From positions 1-58,126 of the forward strand of contig CASEZK010000028.1 of assembly GCA_949292425.1 (NCBI GenBank): a stretch of DNA of 58,126 bases, read 5' to 3'. The position numbers were made by a program, and so were the translations under genes. This stretch comes from an uncultured Oscillospiraceae bacterium. GTDB taxonomy: Bacteria; Bacillota; Clostridia; Oscillospirales; Acutalibacteraceae. The notes below the pieces were generated by a model. It saw nothing but the letters and a program-made list of their open reading frames with translations. It was not told the origin of the DNA and did not search any database. Shown piece by piece: positions 47,110 through 57,241 of this stretch (the stretch's first letter is position 1; the number at the start of each line of letters is the position of its first letter).

Positions 47110-47275
47110 AGCTCCTCCATAAAAAATTTATTACTTTTATTTTACACAACATAAGCACAAAATTCAACTTTAAATAAGGACAGTATTTATTTTGAAAAAG
47201 GTCTATACATATCATTTTAAAGATAGTATAATTTTTATTGGATTTTATAGTAAAATTTTATAGGGATGTGTTTTT

Positions 47276-48997
47276 TTGAATAGTGAAAAATCCACTGGTC
47301 AATCGTTTCTAAAAGGTACATTAGTTTTAACTTCTAGCATATTTATCGTAAAAATTTTCGGTATATTATTTCGTATATTTGTCACAGGCATGATTGGCTC
47401 AACGGGAGCTGCATATTTTCAATTAGCTTATGAAATATATAACCCTCTATTTGCTTTAGCTACAGCGGGATTTCCTATTGCTGTTTCTAGAATGGTTTCC
47501 GAAAACGCCGCAAGAAACCAATTTAAAGACGTAAGGCTTATTCACAAAATATCCATACCTATATTTCTGACAACCGGTACTGTTGGCTTTATTTTAATGA
47601 TTATCAGCTCTTTTATTTTTCCAAACTTGCCTTCTGTAAACGCTCCAGACGCGTTTTATTCTATATTGGCACTGGCCCCTACTATTTTATTTGTTTGCCT
47701 GATGTCAATATATAGAGGGTACCATCAAGGCCTTAGAAACATGGTTCCTACAGCCGTTTCAGAGTTAATTGAAGCTGTGTGCAAACTTTTTTTAGGTTAT
47801 GGCATTTCATTTTCGGTTATCACCCTGGGTTTCAAAGAATATAAGGATCATGGCTCTTTGTTTGGAAAATTTTACGATAGTTTAAGTTCAGCAACTAATG
47901 CCATCATGGCTTTCGCCGCTGCCGGAGCTATAGTAGGCATTTCGGTAGGTGCGCTATGTGGTTTTATTTATTTACTTATACGCCATAAGAAGCGTGGTGA
48001 TGGCATAACTAAAGCTGAACTTGACTCTTCTCCAGAAGCTCAAACCAAATCAAAGCTAGCTAAAACTTTAATAAGAACAGCCGTTCCCATCGGCATAGGG
48101 GCTATAATAATGAACATTGCCGGGTTCATCGACATAACATTGATTTTAAATCGTATTCAATACATAATGAACACATACCCATACGAACTTTTAAACTGCT
48201 ATAAAGGCGCTATGAGTCCTGAGGTTTTGACCAACAAAACAGCTCACATATTTCTCTTAGGTTGCTATTCTATTACCCTTCCTCTAATGATGCTTGTGCC
48301 CGCAATAACGCAAGCTTTTGGAGTGGTTTCACTACCTGCTGTAACAAGAGCTTACACAAAAAAAGACAGTAATGACCTTAAAAATAGCATAGAGTCTGTT
48401 ATAAAGCTGACTACGATGGTGACTATTCCCGCAGGATTGAGCATTTCCATCTTGGGACCTTTCTTGCTTAGAATTATTTATCCACACAGAGTAAACGATG
48501 TAAGCATAGCATCGAACATAATACCAATACTCGGCATAGCCACTATTTTCACCGCAACAGCTACCCCGTTTTGTAGCATGCTTCAAGCAGTCGGTAGAGT
48601 TGACCTGCCTGTAAAAATTATATCAGCTGGGTTAATTATAAAAATTATAGTTAACTATTCTTTAGTCGGTATACCTCAAATAAACATACAAGGTGCAGGA
48701 ATAGGCACCACTGTAGGATACGCTTTCATTTTAATCGTTGCAATGTATTTTCTGTTTAAAGAAACCAAAATAATGCCTAACCTGAAAAACACATTATTTA
48801 AGCCTTTTTTAGCAAGTTTAATCTGTGGTGCGTTTTTATATTTATCTGTACATTTTCTAATAAATTTCTTACCGATATTAGTTTCCATTACAATCTCATT
48901 GATTATTGAACTAACTACATATTGCTTATTGCTACTTGCATTTCGCGTAATTACTAAAAAAGATATAGCTTTCTATTTTAACCACAAAAAATCATAG
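47276..48997 (+). CDS. SpoVB/MurJ-like polysaccharide flippase
   Basis: 573 residues with about 14 membrane helices, MOP superfamily, polysaccharide synthase/SpoVB branch (GMIGSTGAAYFQLAYEIYNP, SIYRGYHQGLRNMVPTAVSE). Such proteins flip lipid-linked precursors; SpoVB acts in spore cortex formation. The start is TTG at 47276 after a weak GGGATG. Whether this is a vegetative lipid II flippase or a sporulation paralogue cannot be decided here. Convergent with pgsA. Confidence 0.87.
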   Translation: MNSEKSTGQSFLKGTLVLTSSIFIVKIFGILFRIFVTGMIGSTGAAYFQLAYEIYNPLFALATAGFPIAVSRMVSENAARNQFKDVRLIHKISIPIFLTTGTVGFILMIISSFIFPNLPSVNAPDAFYSILALAPTILFVCLMSIYRGYHQGLRNMVPTAVSELIEAVCKLFLGYGISFSVITLGFKEYKDHGSLFGKFYDSLSSATNAIMAFAAAGAIVGISVGALCGFIYLLIRHKKRGDGITKAELDSSPEAQTKSKLAKTLIRTAVPIGIGAIIMNIAGFIDITLILNRIQYIMNTYPYELLNCYKGAMSPEVLTNKTAHIFLLGCYSITLPLMMLVPAITQAFGVVSLPAVTRAYTKKDSNDLKNSIESVIKLTTMVTIPAGLSISILGPFLLRIIYPHRVNDVSIASNIIPILGIATIFTATATPFCSMLQAVGRVDLPVKIISAGLIIKIIVNYSLVGIPQINIQGAGIGTTVGYAFILIVAMYFLFKETKIMPNLKNTLFKPFLASLICGAFLYLSVHFLINFLPILVSITISLIIELTTYCLLLLAFRVITKKDIAFYFNHKKS

Positions 48998-49033
48998 TTT
49001 AAAAAATTTTTATAACCGTAAAGTCAAAAAATT

Positions 49034-49594
49034 CTATTTTGCCGTTTTTATAAAATCCCATCCGTTTTTAACATATACAATCCCTGAAACCGTTGTAATG
49101 ACGGCACATAGCCAAACTAAACTGCTAATAATTAAATTATTAGCAATACTGTTCAGGTAAATAAAAGGTTTAATTTGTAAAAATATAATAATTCCAATAG
49201 AAAAAATCTGAATTACCGTTTTTACTTTGCCCAGATTATTTGCGGCTATAACTTTGTTCTGAGTAGCGGCTACCAGCCTTACAGATGTAACGGCAAACTC
49301 TCTCGTCATGATAATAATTACAGGTATCGCAGAAATTAAATTCATTTCTATGAAGCACATAAACGCAGATAAAGTCAATATTTTGTCTGCCAATGGGTCT
49401 AAAAATTTTCCAAAATCGGTAATTTGATGCCGTTTCCTAGCTATTTTCCCATCGAAATGATCTGTCAATGCGGCTATAATGAAAACTATAAGTGCAAACA
49501 AAAAATTGTTTGGGATTTTTTCTGTTTCTAAAAAAAGTATAAAAACCGGCACCAAAAATATCCTAAGCACTGTTAGTTTATTTGATAAATTCAT
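49034..49594 (-). CDS. pgsA: CDP-diacylglycerol-glycerol-3-phosphate phosphatidyltransferase
   Basis: 186 residues with four to six membrane helices and the CDP-alcohol signature DHFDGKIARKRHQITDFGKF plus DPLADK (Asp-Gly-Ala-Arg-Gly-Asp-Asp pattern). Makes phosphatidylglycerophosphate, precursor of phosphatidylglycerol. Follows rimO by 27 bases, a pairing (rimO-pgsA) common in Bacillota. Confidence 0.94.
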   Translation of the reverse strand: MNLSNKLTVLRIFLVPVFILFLETEKIPNNFLFALIVFIIAALTDHFDGKIARKRHQITDFGKFLDPLADKILTLSAFMCFIEMNLISAIPVIIIMTREFAVTSVRLVAATQNKVIAANNLGKVKTVIQIFSIGIIIFLQIKPFIYLNSIANNLIISSLVWLCAVITTVSGIVYVKNGWDFIKTAK

Positions 49595-49621
49595 TTTATG
49601 TTTCTCCTAAGTTAGCTAATT

Positions 49622-50953
49622 TTAATCTACAATTTTACCATACAAATCATAACCATCGTATGAGGTTATCTGCACTTTTTTAAACGTTCCAATCAAATTT
49701 TTATCCGCTTCATGTTCTAGCACTATCCTGATATCAACATCGGGCAAATCCATATAACTTCTTCCGAAAAGACAGCCCTCAGTTCCGTCAAACCCATCAA
49801 TTAAAGCAAATACATTTTTGCCTGGCAAACTATTACACTTTTTCTCTAACATTAAATTTTGTTGCTTCATCAAAATTTCTTGTCTTTTTAGTTTGGTTTC
49901 CTCACTTACTTGATTTTCAAACAAGGCGGCTTTTGTATTTTCTTCCGGAGAATATGTAAAGCATCCCATTCGGTCAAACTGCATTTCGTTTGCAAAGTTA
50001 CAAAGTTCCTCAAAGTTTTCCTCGGTTTCGCTTGGAAAACCAACTATAAAAGTGGTCCTTAAAACGATATCTGGAATTTTAGTCCTAAGCTTATTTATAA
50101 GCTCGCGGAGAGTTTTTGCATTTCCTGTACGGTTCATCATTTTAAGGATGTTTTCACTTACATGCTGAAGCGGTAAGTCAATATAATTTAATATTTTCTC
50201 TTCGCTTGCAATAGTCTCTATCAACTCATCGGTAACCCTTTCAGGGTAACAGTAAAGTAATCTTATCCACTTAACATCTTCAATTTTACAAAGTTCCCTT
50301 AAAAGTTCAGGTAACATCAATTTATCATAAATATCCTGACCATATCTTGTGGTGTCTTGGGCTATCAAAATAAGCTCTTTTGCGTCACTTTGAGCAAGCT
50401 CTTTAGCTTGAGCCATTATATCTTCAATTTTTCTGCTTCTATATTTACCCCTTATAAGTGGTATAGCGCAATATGTACAGCAGTTGCTGCATCCATCGGC
50501 AAGCTTCAAATATGCATAGTGTCTCGGAGTTGTTAGCAACCTTTTACCGTTTAAGTTTAAATTTTCTTTTGCTTTGAATATCTCTGATTTTTCTTTTTGC
50601 AAAACCTTTTCTATGACGTCTACTATCTCATCAAGTGCGCCTATTCCCACTACAGCGTCTATTTGCGGTATTTCTTTCATCACATCGTGTTTATACCTTT
50701 CGCTAAGACATCCTGTAACTACTATCGCTCTTATTTTTCCTTGCCCCTTAAGTCTTACAAAGTTAAATATTTCATCTATACTTTCTTCTTTTGCAGCACG
50801 AATAAATCCACATGTGTTTATTATAACAACATCAGCATCCTTTGCGTCTTGATCTATCTCATATCCTACCTCCTTAAGCGAATACAGCATCATTTCCGCA
50901 TCAACTCTGTTCTTTTCGCATCCAAGGCTAACTAAACCTATTTTTATTGGCAT
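49622..50953 (-). CDS. rimO: Ribosomal protein S12 methylthiotransferase
   Basis: 443 residues. N-terminal MTTase domain (LVSLGCEKNRVDAEMML, NTCGFI, CLSERY), radical-SAM cluster CSNCCTYCAIPLIRGKYRSR, and a C-terminal TRAM domain. Adds a methylthio group to an aspartate of S12. Normal length, all six cluster cysteines present. Confidence 0.95.
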   Translation of the reverse strand: MPIKIGLVSLGCEKNRVDAEMMLYSLKEVGYEIDQDAKDADVVIINTCGFIRAAKEESIDEIFNFVRLKGQGKIRAIVVTGCLSERYKHDVMKEIPQIDAVVGIGALDEIVDVIEKVLQKEKSEIFKAKENLNLNGKRLLTTPRHYAYLKLADGCSNCCTYCAIPLIRGKYRSRKIEDIMAQAKELAQSDAKELILIAQDTTRYGQDIYDKLMLPELLRELCKIEDVKWIRLLYCYPERVTDELIETIASEEKILNYIDLPLQHVSENILKMMNRTGNAKTLRELINKLRTKIPDIVLRTTFIVGFPSETEENFEELCNFANEMQFDRMGCFTYSPEENTKAALFENQVSEETKLKRQEILMKQQNLMLEKKCNSLPGKNVFALIDGFDGTEGCLFGRSYMDLPDVDIRIVLEHEADKNLIGTFKKVQITSYDGYDLYGKIVD

Positions 50954-51027
50954 TATTATTCCCCTTTTAAATTTTAGTAAATATTATATCATCAGTTGCG
51001 TCTGCTTTCAATGTTTTAATAAATTTC

Positions 51028-51056
51028 TTGACAAGTAAATACCCCAAGGATATAAT
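51028..51056 (+). promoter_or_regulatory. Perfect consensus sigma-A promoter for greA-lysS
   Basis: TTGACA (51028-51033), 17-base spacer, TATAAT (51051-51056): full consensus. It lies 41 bases before the greA start. Confidence 0.9.
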
Positions 51057-51097
51057 GATTTATGTTAAAAAGTTACTTATTATGAAGGTGGTTTACT

Positions 51098-51571
51098 ATG
51101 GTTAAACAGATTATATTAACCGATGAGGGATTAAAAAAATTAGAGGAAGAATTAGAGCAACTTAAAACTGTTAAACGTAAAGAAATAGCAGAAAAAATCA
51201 AAGTTGCCTTGTCTTTTGGCGACCTTTCTGAAAATAGCGAATATGATGAAGCAAAAAACGAACAGGCTTTGGTAGAGTCTAGAATCGCAAGCATAGAGGC
51301 TACACTCAAAAACGCTCAAGTTATAGATTCAAAAGATATCAAAACAAATAAGGTGTTTGTAGGAACTAAAGTGAAGTTACTTGACTTAGAGTTTAACGAA
51401 GAGTGTGAATATAAAATAGTTGGTTCAAATGAAGCCGACCCTGCAAACGGTAAAATCTCTGATGAGTCGCCTGTAGGTAAAGGTATTTTGGGGCACCGAG
51501 TTGGGCAAACAGTTGAAATAGAAACTCCTGCTGGAATTACAGCTTATAAGATATTGGAAATATCAAAATAA
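51098..51571 (+). CDS. greA: Transcription elongation factor GreA
   Basis: 157 residues. N-terminal coiled coil whose tip carries acidic residues ([17 protein letters not shown]), and the C-terminal FKBP-like domain ([26 protein letters not shown]). Rescues backtracked RNA polymerase by stimulating transcript cleavage. AAGGTGG precedes the ATG. A 6-bp hairpin (51584-51610) lies between it and lysS and may attenuate read-through. Confidence 0.97.
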   Translation: MVKQIILTDEGLKKLEEELEQLKTVKRKEIAEKIKVALSFGDLSENSEYDEAKNEQALVESRIASIEATLKNAQVIDSKDIKTNKVFVGTKVKLLDLEFNEECEYKIVGSNEADPANGKISDESPVGKGILGHRVGQTVEIETPAGITAYKILEISK

Positions 51572-51583
51572 TTAAAAAATTTC

Positions 51584-51610
51584 GGCAGATTAGGAATACC
51601 CTTTTCTGCC
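51584..51610 (+). terminator. Weak hairpin between greA and lysS
   Basis: GGCAGA (51584-51589) pairs with TCTGCC (51605-51610), flanked by AAATTT on both sides; no proper T-run, so probably attenuation or mRNA processing. Confidence 0.4.
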
Positions 51611-51637
51611 TATAAATTTAGATTGGAGTAAATAAAA

Positions 51638-53158
51638 ATGAATGAGAAAAATATAGATCAAGAACTAAATCTCGAAGAAGATTTAAATGAATTGATGCAA
51701 ATTAGGCGTGATAAGTTAAAATATCTGCAAGAACACGGCAAAGATCCGTTTAAAATAACCGTTTGTGATAGAAACGCAACTTCTGAAGAAATAAGAAATA
51801 ATTTTGAAGCTTTAGAAAATAAAAACGTCAAAATAGCTGGTAGAATAATGAGCTGGCGCGATATGGGCAAAGCTGCCTTCATGGACATTCACGATCGTAC
51901 AGGACGCATGCAAGTGTATCTTAAAATAGACGATATAGGGCAAGAAACTTTTGAAATGCTTTCAAAATGGGATATAGGAGACATTATATCTGTAGAAGGG
52001 TATGTCTTTAAAACAAGGCGTGGAGAAATCTCTGTTCATGCTAAAAAGCTCGAGCTTCTTTCAAAGTCATTACTGCCGCTGCCAGATAAATTCCATGGCC
52101 TTCGTGATACAGATTTAAGGTATCGCCAAAGGTATGTAGATTTAATTGTAAATCCTGAAGTTAAAAATACTTTCATAAACAGAAGTAAAATTATAAAAAC
52201 TATCAGGAAATATCTAGACGATTTGGGGTTTATTGAAGTTGAAACACCTGTTTTAAACACTATACCCGGAGGAGCTGCTGCCAGACCGTTTTTAACGCAC
52301 CATAATACCTTAGATATAGACTTGTACCTCAGAATAGCACCAGAGCTTTACTTAAAAAGGCTCATCGTCGGTGGAATGGAAAAAGTATATGAAATTGGGC
52401 GTATTTTCAGAAATGAAGGCATGTCTATAAAGCACAATCCAGAGTTTACAATGATCGAACTTTATGAGGCTTATGCAGACTACCACAGTATGATGGACCA
52501 CGCTGAAAATATCATAAACTCTGCAGTAAACGCTGTTTGTGACAATGAGGTAATTAATTATCAAGGACAAGAAATAAACTTATCTAAGCCATTCAAAAGA
52601 ATTACAATGATTGAGGCTGTAAAAAACGTTACCGGTGTAGATTTTGGTGAATTCATAGGAGATAATGCAAAAGCACAAGAAGTTGCTAAAAACTTAAGTT
52701 TAGAGGTTGGTCCTTCGGACACATGGGGTAATGTCTTGAACTCGGTTTTTGAAGAAAAAGTCGAAGAAACGTTAATACAACCAACTTTCATATGCGATTA
52801 TCCTGTAGAGGTTTCCCCTCTTACTAAAAAGAAAAACGACATTCCCTTACTTGTAGAAAGGTTTGAATTGTTCATAGCCGGAAGAGAACTAGCAAACGCT
52901 TATTCCGAGTTAAACGATCCTATAGATCAAAAAGAGCGGTTCGAAAAGCAAATGGAGCTAAGAGATGCTGGGGATGAAGAAGCCAACATGGTAGATACAG
53001 ACTTTATAACCGCTCTAGAGTATGGTATGGCACCTACAGGTGGGCTGGGTATGGGAATAGATCGTCTTGTTATGCTTTTGACCGATAGCGCTTCCATCAG
53101 AGATGTCATAACTTTCCCGACAATGAAACCGCTGGATAAAGAAAAAGCCCACAAATAA
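51638..53158 (+). CDS. lysS: Lysyl-tRNA synthetase (class II)
   Basis: 506 residues. OB-fold anticodon-binding domain (about 60-150), class II motif 1 ([21 protein letters not shown]), motif 2 ([23 protein letters not shown]) and motif 3 ([13 protein letters not shown]). Charges tRNA-Lys. Part of the greA-lysS unit. Its last codons lie inside a 7-bp hairpin. Confidence 0.97.
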   Translation: MNEKNIDQELNLEEDLNELMQIRRDKLKYLQEHGKDPFKITVCDRNATSEEIRNNFEALENKNVKIAGRIMSWRDMGKAAFMDIHDRTGRMQVYLKIDDIGQETFEMLSKWDIGDIISVEGYVFKTRRGEISVHAKKLELLSKSLLPLPDKFHGLRDTDLRYRQRYVDLIVNPEVKNTFINRSKIIKTIRKYLDDLGFIEVETPVLNTIPGGAAARPFLTHHNTLDIDLYLRIAPELYLKRLIVGGMEKVYEIGRIFRNEGMSIKHNPEFTMIELYEAYADYHSMMDHAENIINSAVNAVCDNEVINYQGQEINLSKPFKRITMIEAVKNVTGVDFGEFIGDNAKAQEVAKNLSLEVGPSDTWGNVLNSVFEEKVEETLIQPTFICDYPVEVSPLTKKKNDIPLLVERFELFIAGRELANAYSELNDPIDQKERFEKQMELRDAGDEEANMVDTDFITALEYGMAPTGGLGMGIDRLVMLLTDSASIRDVITFPTMKPLDKEKAHK

Positions 53159-53166
53159 AGGGCTTT
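53144..53166 (+). terminator. Hairpin across the lysS stop codon
   Basis: AAAGCCC (53144-53150) pairs with GGGCTTT (53160-53166); the stop codon is in the loop. It lacks a T-run and is followed by a second weak inverted repeat (AACCAA/TTGGTT, 53179-53214). Confidence 0.45.
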
Positions 53167-53233
53167 CGAAAGTTTGACAACCAAGAAAAAATCATTTTAC
53201 CACTACTTTTGGTTTTTTCACAATAGAACAATT

Positions 53234-53259
53234 AAGTCCTGCCTTTTCAGGCAGGACTT
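53234..53259. terminator. Terminator between lysS and SASP gene
   Basis: 10-bp perfect stem AAGTCCTGCC/GGCAGGACTT (53234-53243 and 53250-53259) with a 6-base loop; works best for lysS but could also end the convergent SASP transcript. Confidence 0.75.
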
Positions 53260-53314
53260 TTCTGTGCTCTTATGTGGTTTCTCACACATTCTTCAAGTAT
53301 GAGTACGATTCTTT

Positions 53315-53506
53315 TTATTTTAAATTAGATTCGTACTGTTCTATCATTTTTTTAACCATCTGTCCGCCAACTGAACCAGCTTCTCTTGAAGTTAAGTGTC
53401 CATTGTAACCTTGTTTTAAATCAACACCAACTTCACTAGCTGCTTCCATCTTAAACTTGTTAAGAGCATCCTTAGCTTCAGGTATTACTATTGAATTTCT
53501 AGACAT
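53315..53506 (-). CDS. Alpha/beta-type small acid-soluble spore protein
   Basis: 63 residues from the ATG at 53506 behind AAGGAG. Contains the two SASP blocks: EAKDALNKFKMEAASEVGV with the GPR protease site in the first, and GYNGHLTSREAGSVGGQMVKKMI in the second. Coats spore DNA in an A-like form and protects it from UV; degraded on germination. Normally expressed in the forespore under SigG; no confident SigG promoter is visible. Confidence 0.96.
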   Translation of the reverse strand: MSRNSIVIPEAKDALNKFKMEAASEVGVDLKQGYNGHLTSREAGSVGGQMVKKMIEQYESNLK

Positions 53507-53631
53507 ATTTTTCACTCCTTTTTTGAAATCTGAAATTGTTAAATTAAATGCGTTTGCAATAATAGTTTGTGTTCTGTAAAGTTTAATATCCCTAGTAAAT
53601 TTTATACTATTTTTTGCACTAAATTGGAAAT

Positions 53632-54162
53632 TTACTTATTTTTAAGGCCTAGAAGAAACAGTGCAGCCACGGCTGATAAAATACAATTTATATCATAATC
53701 ATCGTTAAAGAAAATGCAAGTATCTAAAGGTTCTACTGTATTTGAGTCAAGCGTTGAAATATACCTTTGAAGGCTAACAGTGGCAACTTTTTCCTTTATG
53801 CTAGATAAACTAAAAGTAGATTTTTTAGAGTTACCACATGAGATCGTGGTTCTTCTTATATTTTTTAAAGTATTGCCAGCTTTTAAATTCTGAGAGTCAA
53901 ATATCGGAATAAAATTATCTGGAAAATGGCTTATTTCAAAGTCGCAAAATGAATTTTTAAAAATAAATACCCCTTGCATATTTTTTATTTGAGGAATTTT
54001 GCCACAACTTATTATCAACGTATTTTCTTTACTATCTGATTGCTTTTTTACTATGTATTTTTCCGACACATATAATAAGTTTGTATATGGAAGAAGTATA
54101 TCTATAAATGCCGAATCCATCTCGTTTTCTTTCTGGTCACCGTAAAGTATAACAGTCTTCAT
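53632..54162 (-). CDS. Conserved-looking hypothetical protein
   Basis: 176 residues, not recognised. Alternating alpha-beta pattern with a GDQKENEMDSAFIDIL start, a cysteine-containing TLIISCGKIPQI strand, and a C-terminal hydrophobic CILSAVAALFLLGLKNK stretch after FNDDYDINC. The segment TISCGNSKKSTFSLSS followed by VATVSLQR is faintly like the middle of Mur-ligase-type proteins, but key ATP-site residues are absent. Ribosome site AGGGAGA is adequate. Divergent from the TauE genes. Confidence 0.6.
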   Translation of the reverse strand: MKTVILYGDQKENEMDSAFIDILLPYTNLLYVSEKYIVKKQSDSKENTLIISCGKIPQIKNMQGVFIFKNSFCDFEISHFPDNFIPIFDSQNLKAGNTLKNIRRTTISCGNSKKSTFSLSSIKEKVATVSLQRYISTLDSNTVEPLDTCIFFNDDYDINCILSAVAALFLLGLKNK

Positions 54163-54300
54163 TTTAAGTTCTCCCTTTTTCTATTGCGGTATTATTGTGA
54201 CCGTATTTTGAAAAATTTATGTACCACTTTTCCATTTATAAATGTGAATATTTGTATAAAATACTGCCAATCTAAAGATAAAGAAGGAAGAGGTGGTATT

Positions 54301-54651
54301 TTGAAAAAAGCAATTTATTATTTCTGTGCATTTCTAGCAGGCTTGCTAAACGGACTCTTAGGCGCAGGTGGGGGTATGCTTATGGTGACAATACTTTCAA
54401 AAGTGGGCCTTGAGCAAAAAAAAGCTCACGCTACTTCCATTTGCATCATATTGCCAATATGCCTGTTTAGCACGCTTACCTATATAAATAAAGGAATTGT
54501 AAATATAAATGATGCAACAGGCTACATGGTATGGGGTATTTTAGGTGCAGTTTTGGGCGCATTTGTGCTTTCGAAAATCAACCAGAAATTACTGCACAAT
54601 ATATTTGGTATATTTGTGATATGGGCAGCTATACAGCTGCTTAGAAGATGA
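54301..54651 (+). CDS. Half-size TauE/SafE family transporter, first half
   Basis: 117 residues with four membrane helices, started at the TTG at 54301 (AGAGGTGG upstream; the frame is open to 54184). Begins FCAFLAGLLNGLLGAGGGML, the glycine-rich motif of TauE/SafE. Canonical members are about 250 residues with two repeats; here each repeat is its own gene and the pair overlaps by four bases (ATGA). Likely a heterodimer exporting sulfite or a similar organic anion. Confidence 0.85.
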   Translation: MKKAIYYFCAFLAGLLNGLLGAGGGMLMVTILSKVGLEQKKAHATSICIILPICLFSTLTYINKGIVNINDATGYMVWGILGAVLGAFVLSKINQKLLHNIFGIFVIWAAIQLLRR

Positions 54652-54998
54652 TTTACGCACTGTCAAGTATAGCAGCAATACTCTCCGGAGTTTTTGCCGC
54701 AATGGGTTTTGGCGGCGGAAGTATATTCATTATATACTTGACATTATTTGAAAATTTACCTCAAACATTAGCCCAAGGCATAAACTTAATATTTTTTATT
54801 CCTATATCCATTACAGCACTCATCATACATAATAAAAAAAATCTAGTAGATTGGAAATATGCTATAATTTTTGGAATTTTGGGAATATGTGGAGCCATTG
54901 TAGGCAGTATCCTGGTTAGCTTTATAGATGCAAAAATTTTAAGTAAAATTTTCGGTGTGTTTTTACTGTTCATGGGTCTTATGCAATTTAAAAAATGA
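54648..54998 (+). CDS. Half-size TauE/SafE family transporter, second half
   Basis: 116 residues, four membrane helices, with the second-repeat motif LSGVFAAMGFGGGSIFIIYL. Starts in the ATGA overlap with the first half, so translation is coupled. Both halves have complete repeat motifs and their own starts, so I read this as a natural split rather than a frameshift. Confidence 0.85.
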   Translation: MIYALSSIAAILSGVFAAMGFGGGSIFIIYLTLFENLPQTLAQGINLIFFIPISITALIIHNKKNLVDWKYAIIFGILGICGAIVGSILVSFIDAKILSKIFGVFLLFMGLMQFKK

Positions 54999-55128
54999 TT
55001 GAAAAATATCAAAATTTTACTTTAAATCAAAAAATTGAACCGTATTTTTAGTAAATAAAACTTTAAAAATATTATTTCAAAACGATGGACAAATTAATCT
55101 TATGATTACTAAAATGCGGGGTGATTTT

Positions 55129-56355
55129 TTGAAGCGTTTTTTTAAATTTTTATCATTGGTTTTATCTATATTATCAGTATTTTTATTTACTTATTGCATT
55201 TACATTTCTAGCGCTTTGCCAGACAGTTATAAGATTACACAAAGTTGTGGGCTAAATTTAGAAAACCACAACTTTTTAACCGCCTCTGTAGATCCGAGAG
55301 AAGATAAATCAGCAGTGTCAAATAAAAATTACAAATCTAATATTTTGCTTATGAGTTCCATACCGGTGAAAACCGTAAATGTAGAATTTTTAAAGGAAGA
55401 AAAAGTCACTCCTTGCGGCGTCCCTTTCGGTGTGAAAATGTTTACGGACGGTGTTTTAGTTGTCGGAATATCTGATATAAGAACTGATAACGGTTTGACT
55501 TGTCCGGCAAAAGCAGCGGGGCTAAAAAAAGGTGATATAATAACTAAGGTAAATACCTCTCAAATAAAGAATAATGAATATTTACTTGAAATGGTGGAAA
55601 AGAGTGAAGGGAAGCCTCTCGAGTGTGAGATAGTCAGAAATAGCTGTTGCTTTAAAGTGCAACTACAACCAACTAAAAGTTCAACTGATAACATATATCG
55701 TTTAGGTTTGTGGGTAAGGGATAGTTCTGCCGGCATCGGTACACTTACTTTTTTTAACGAGAAAAATCATGCATTTGCAGGTTTAGGCCATGGCATATGT
55801 GATGTAGACACCGGGGACTTGTTGCCGCTTTCGCATGGCGACATAGTAAAAGCTAGCATTAGCGGTATAGTAAAAGGCGTTAAAGGCATACCCGGGGAAT
55901 TAAAGGGATACTTTATAGAGCCATCTTCTCTGGGAGTTATATCTAAAAACACAAAATGTGGAGTATATGGCGGTCTAAAAAATTTTTCAAGCGACCAAAA
56001 ACCTTTATCAGTTGCCATGAAGCAACAAGTAAAACACGGCCGAGCTCAAATTTTATCCACAGTTTCAGGCACAAGTCCTAGATTTTATGATATCGAAATT
56101 CAGAATATAAATTATAATGAAAAAATAAAAAGTAAAAATATGATAATTAAAATTACAGACGAAAGGCTCCTTGAGCAAACTGGAGGCATTGTGCAAGGAA
56201 TGAGTGGGAGCCCAATAATTCAAAATGACATGCTGGTAGGCGCTGTTACACATGTTTTCGTAAATGATCCTCAAAAGGGCTATGGCATATTTGCAGAAAA
56301 TATGCTTTCTGAAATGAATGAAATAAAAGATTTCCCTGAACTAACCGCATCTTAA
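55129..56355 (+). CDS. spoIVB: SpoIVB intramembrane-signalling serine protease
   Basis: 408 residues from the TTG at 55129 (GGGGTGA upstream; an ATG at 55102 has no ribosome site). One N-terminal membrane anchor, a PDZ domain (about 90-185, with GLKKGDIITKVN) and the S55 protease domain with catalytic histidine in FAGLGHGICDVDTGDLLPL and serine in QGMSGSPIIQ. Secreted from the forespore, it triggers pro-SigK processing through SpoIVFA. Confidence 0.95.
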   Translation: MKRFFKFLSLVLSILSVFLFTYCIYISSALPDSYKITQSCGLNLENHNFLTASVDPREDKSAVSNKNYKSNILLMSSIPVKTVNVEFLKEEKVTPCGVPFGVKMFTDGVLVVGISDIRTDNGLTCPAKAAGLKKGDIITKVNTSQIKNNEYLLEMVEKSEGKPLECEIVRNSCCFKVQLQPTKSSTDNIYRLGLWVRDSSAGIGTLTFFNEKNHAFAGLGHGICDVDTGDLLPLSHGDIVKASISGIVKGVKGIPGELKGYFIEPSSLGVISKNTKCGVYGGLKNFSSDQKPLSVAMKQQVKHGRAQILSTVSGTSPRFYDIEIQNINYNEKIKSKNMIIKITDERLLEQTGGIVQGMSGSPIIQNDMLVGAVTHVFVNDPQKGYGIFAENMLSEMNEIKDFPELTAS

Positions 56356-56407
56356 TGCTGTTTTCTCGTGCTTTTGAAAATAAAATAAAAAAATCTTTTA
56401 GAATCTA

Positions 56408-56436
56408 TTGCCAATTATCCCAATATATGGTAATAT
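56408..56436 (+). promoter_or_regulatory. Promoter for spo0A
   Basis: TTGCCA (56408-56413), 17-base spacer, TAATAT (56431-56436), about 35 bases before the start codon. No Spo0A box (TGTCGAA type) is seen beside it. Confidence 0.55.
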
Positions 56437-56470
56437 GATGGTAACAAATTAATTATTAGGAGGAAAAAGC

Positions 56471-57241
56471 ATGGGAAATCATTTAAAGCTGCTTATTGCA
56501 GAAGATCGTGAAAAATTTAACCGAGAGAAGATGGAAGATTTTGAAAGATTCGGGTTTAATATCAAGTTTTCGCACAAAGACGGAGAATGTGTAATTAATA
56601 TGATAAATGATTATCAACCTGATGTTGTATTGATGGATTTGTTTATGCCAAATGTCGATGCAATTGGAGTGCTGAAATTTTTCAAAAATAAAGATAGTTC
56701 CTGCTCGTTTGTAGTGCTATCGAATTTTGACAATCCTAACCTTGAAAGAGAAGTAATGGACGCAGGTGCTGCATATTTTGCACTAAAACCATTTAATTCT
56801 GGAAACTTGGCAGAAAGGATTTTCAACATCGTTTCTTGTAACAAGGGGGTAATACATTCAGCTCACAAAATAGAGCAATTAGATACCAGCGTAGAATACA
56901 AGGTTACCGAAATTTTGCATCAGATTGGCGTACCAGCACATATAAAAGGGTACCATTATTTAAGGGAATCTATAATAATGGCAGTCGAAACTCCTGAGAT
57001 CATTAATGCTGTCACAAAGCAGTTGTATCCTTCAGTCGCCAGAAGGTTTTCAACTACATCATCGCGGGTAGAAAGAGCTATTCGCCATGCCATAGAAGTT
57101 GCTTGGGACAGAGGTGACATTGAGGTTTTAAACTCTTACTTTGGCTATACTATTCACAACACTAGAGGCAAACCAACTAACAGTGAATTCATCGCTATGA
57201 TATCCGATAAACTCAGATTACAAATAAAAAATGCAAGTTAA
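56471..57241 (+). CDS. spo0A: Sporulation master response regulator Spo0A
   Basis: 256 residues. Receiver domain (1-120) with phosphoacceptor Asp in VVLMDLFMP, switch Ser in VVLSNF and Lys in LKPF; the acid pocket reads IAEDREKF (Glu-Asp, where Bacillus has Asp-Asp). The C-terminal DNA-binding domain (about 140-256) has the highly conserved [14 protein letters not shown] and [20 protein letters not shown] recognition helices. Phosphorylated form starts sporulation. AGGAGG precedes the ATG. Follows spoIVB as in all spore formers. Confidence 0.97.
   Translation: MGNHLKLLIAEDREKFNREKMEDFERFGFNIKFSHKDGECVINMINDYQPDVVLMDLFMPNVDAIGVLKFFKNKDSSCSFVVLSNFDNPNLEREVMDAGAAYFALKPFNSGNLAERIFNIVSCNKGVIHSAHKIEQLDTSVEYKVTEILHQIGVPAHIKGYHYLRESIIMAVETPEIINAVTKQLYPSVARRFSTTSSRVERAIRHAIEVAWDRGDIEVLNSYFGYTIHNTRGKPTNSEFIAMISDKLRLQIKNAS

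Noticed and set aside
54184..54998. Frameshift in a single TauE/SafE gene
   Set aside because: Both halves have complete repeat motifs and separate starts with an ATGA overlap, the usual sign of two coupled genes.
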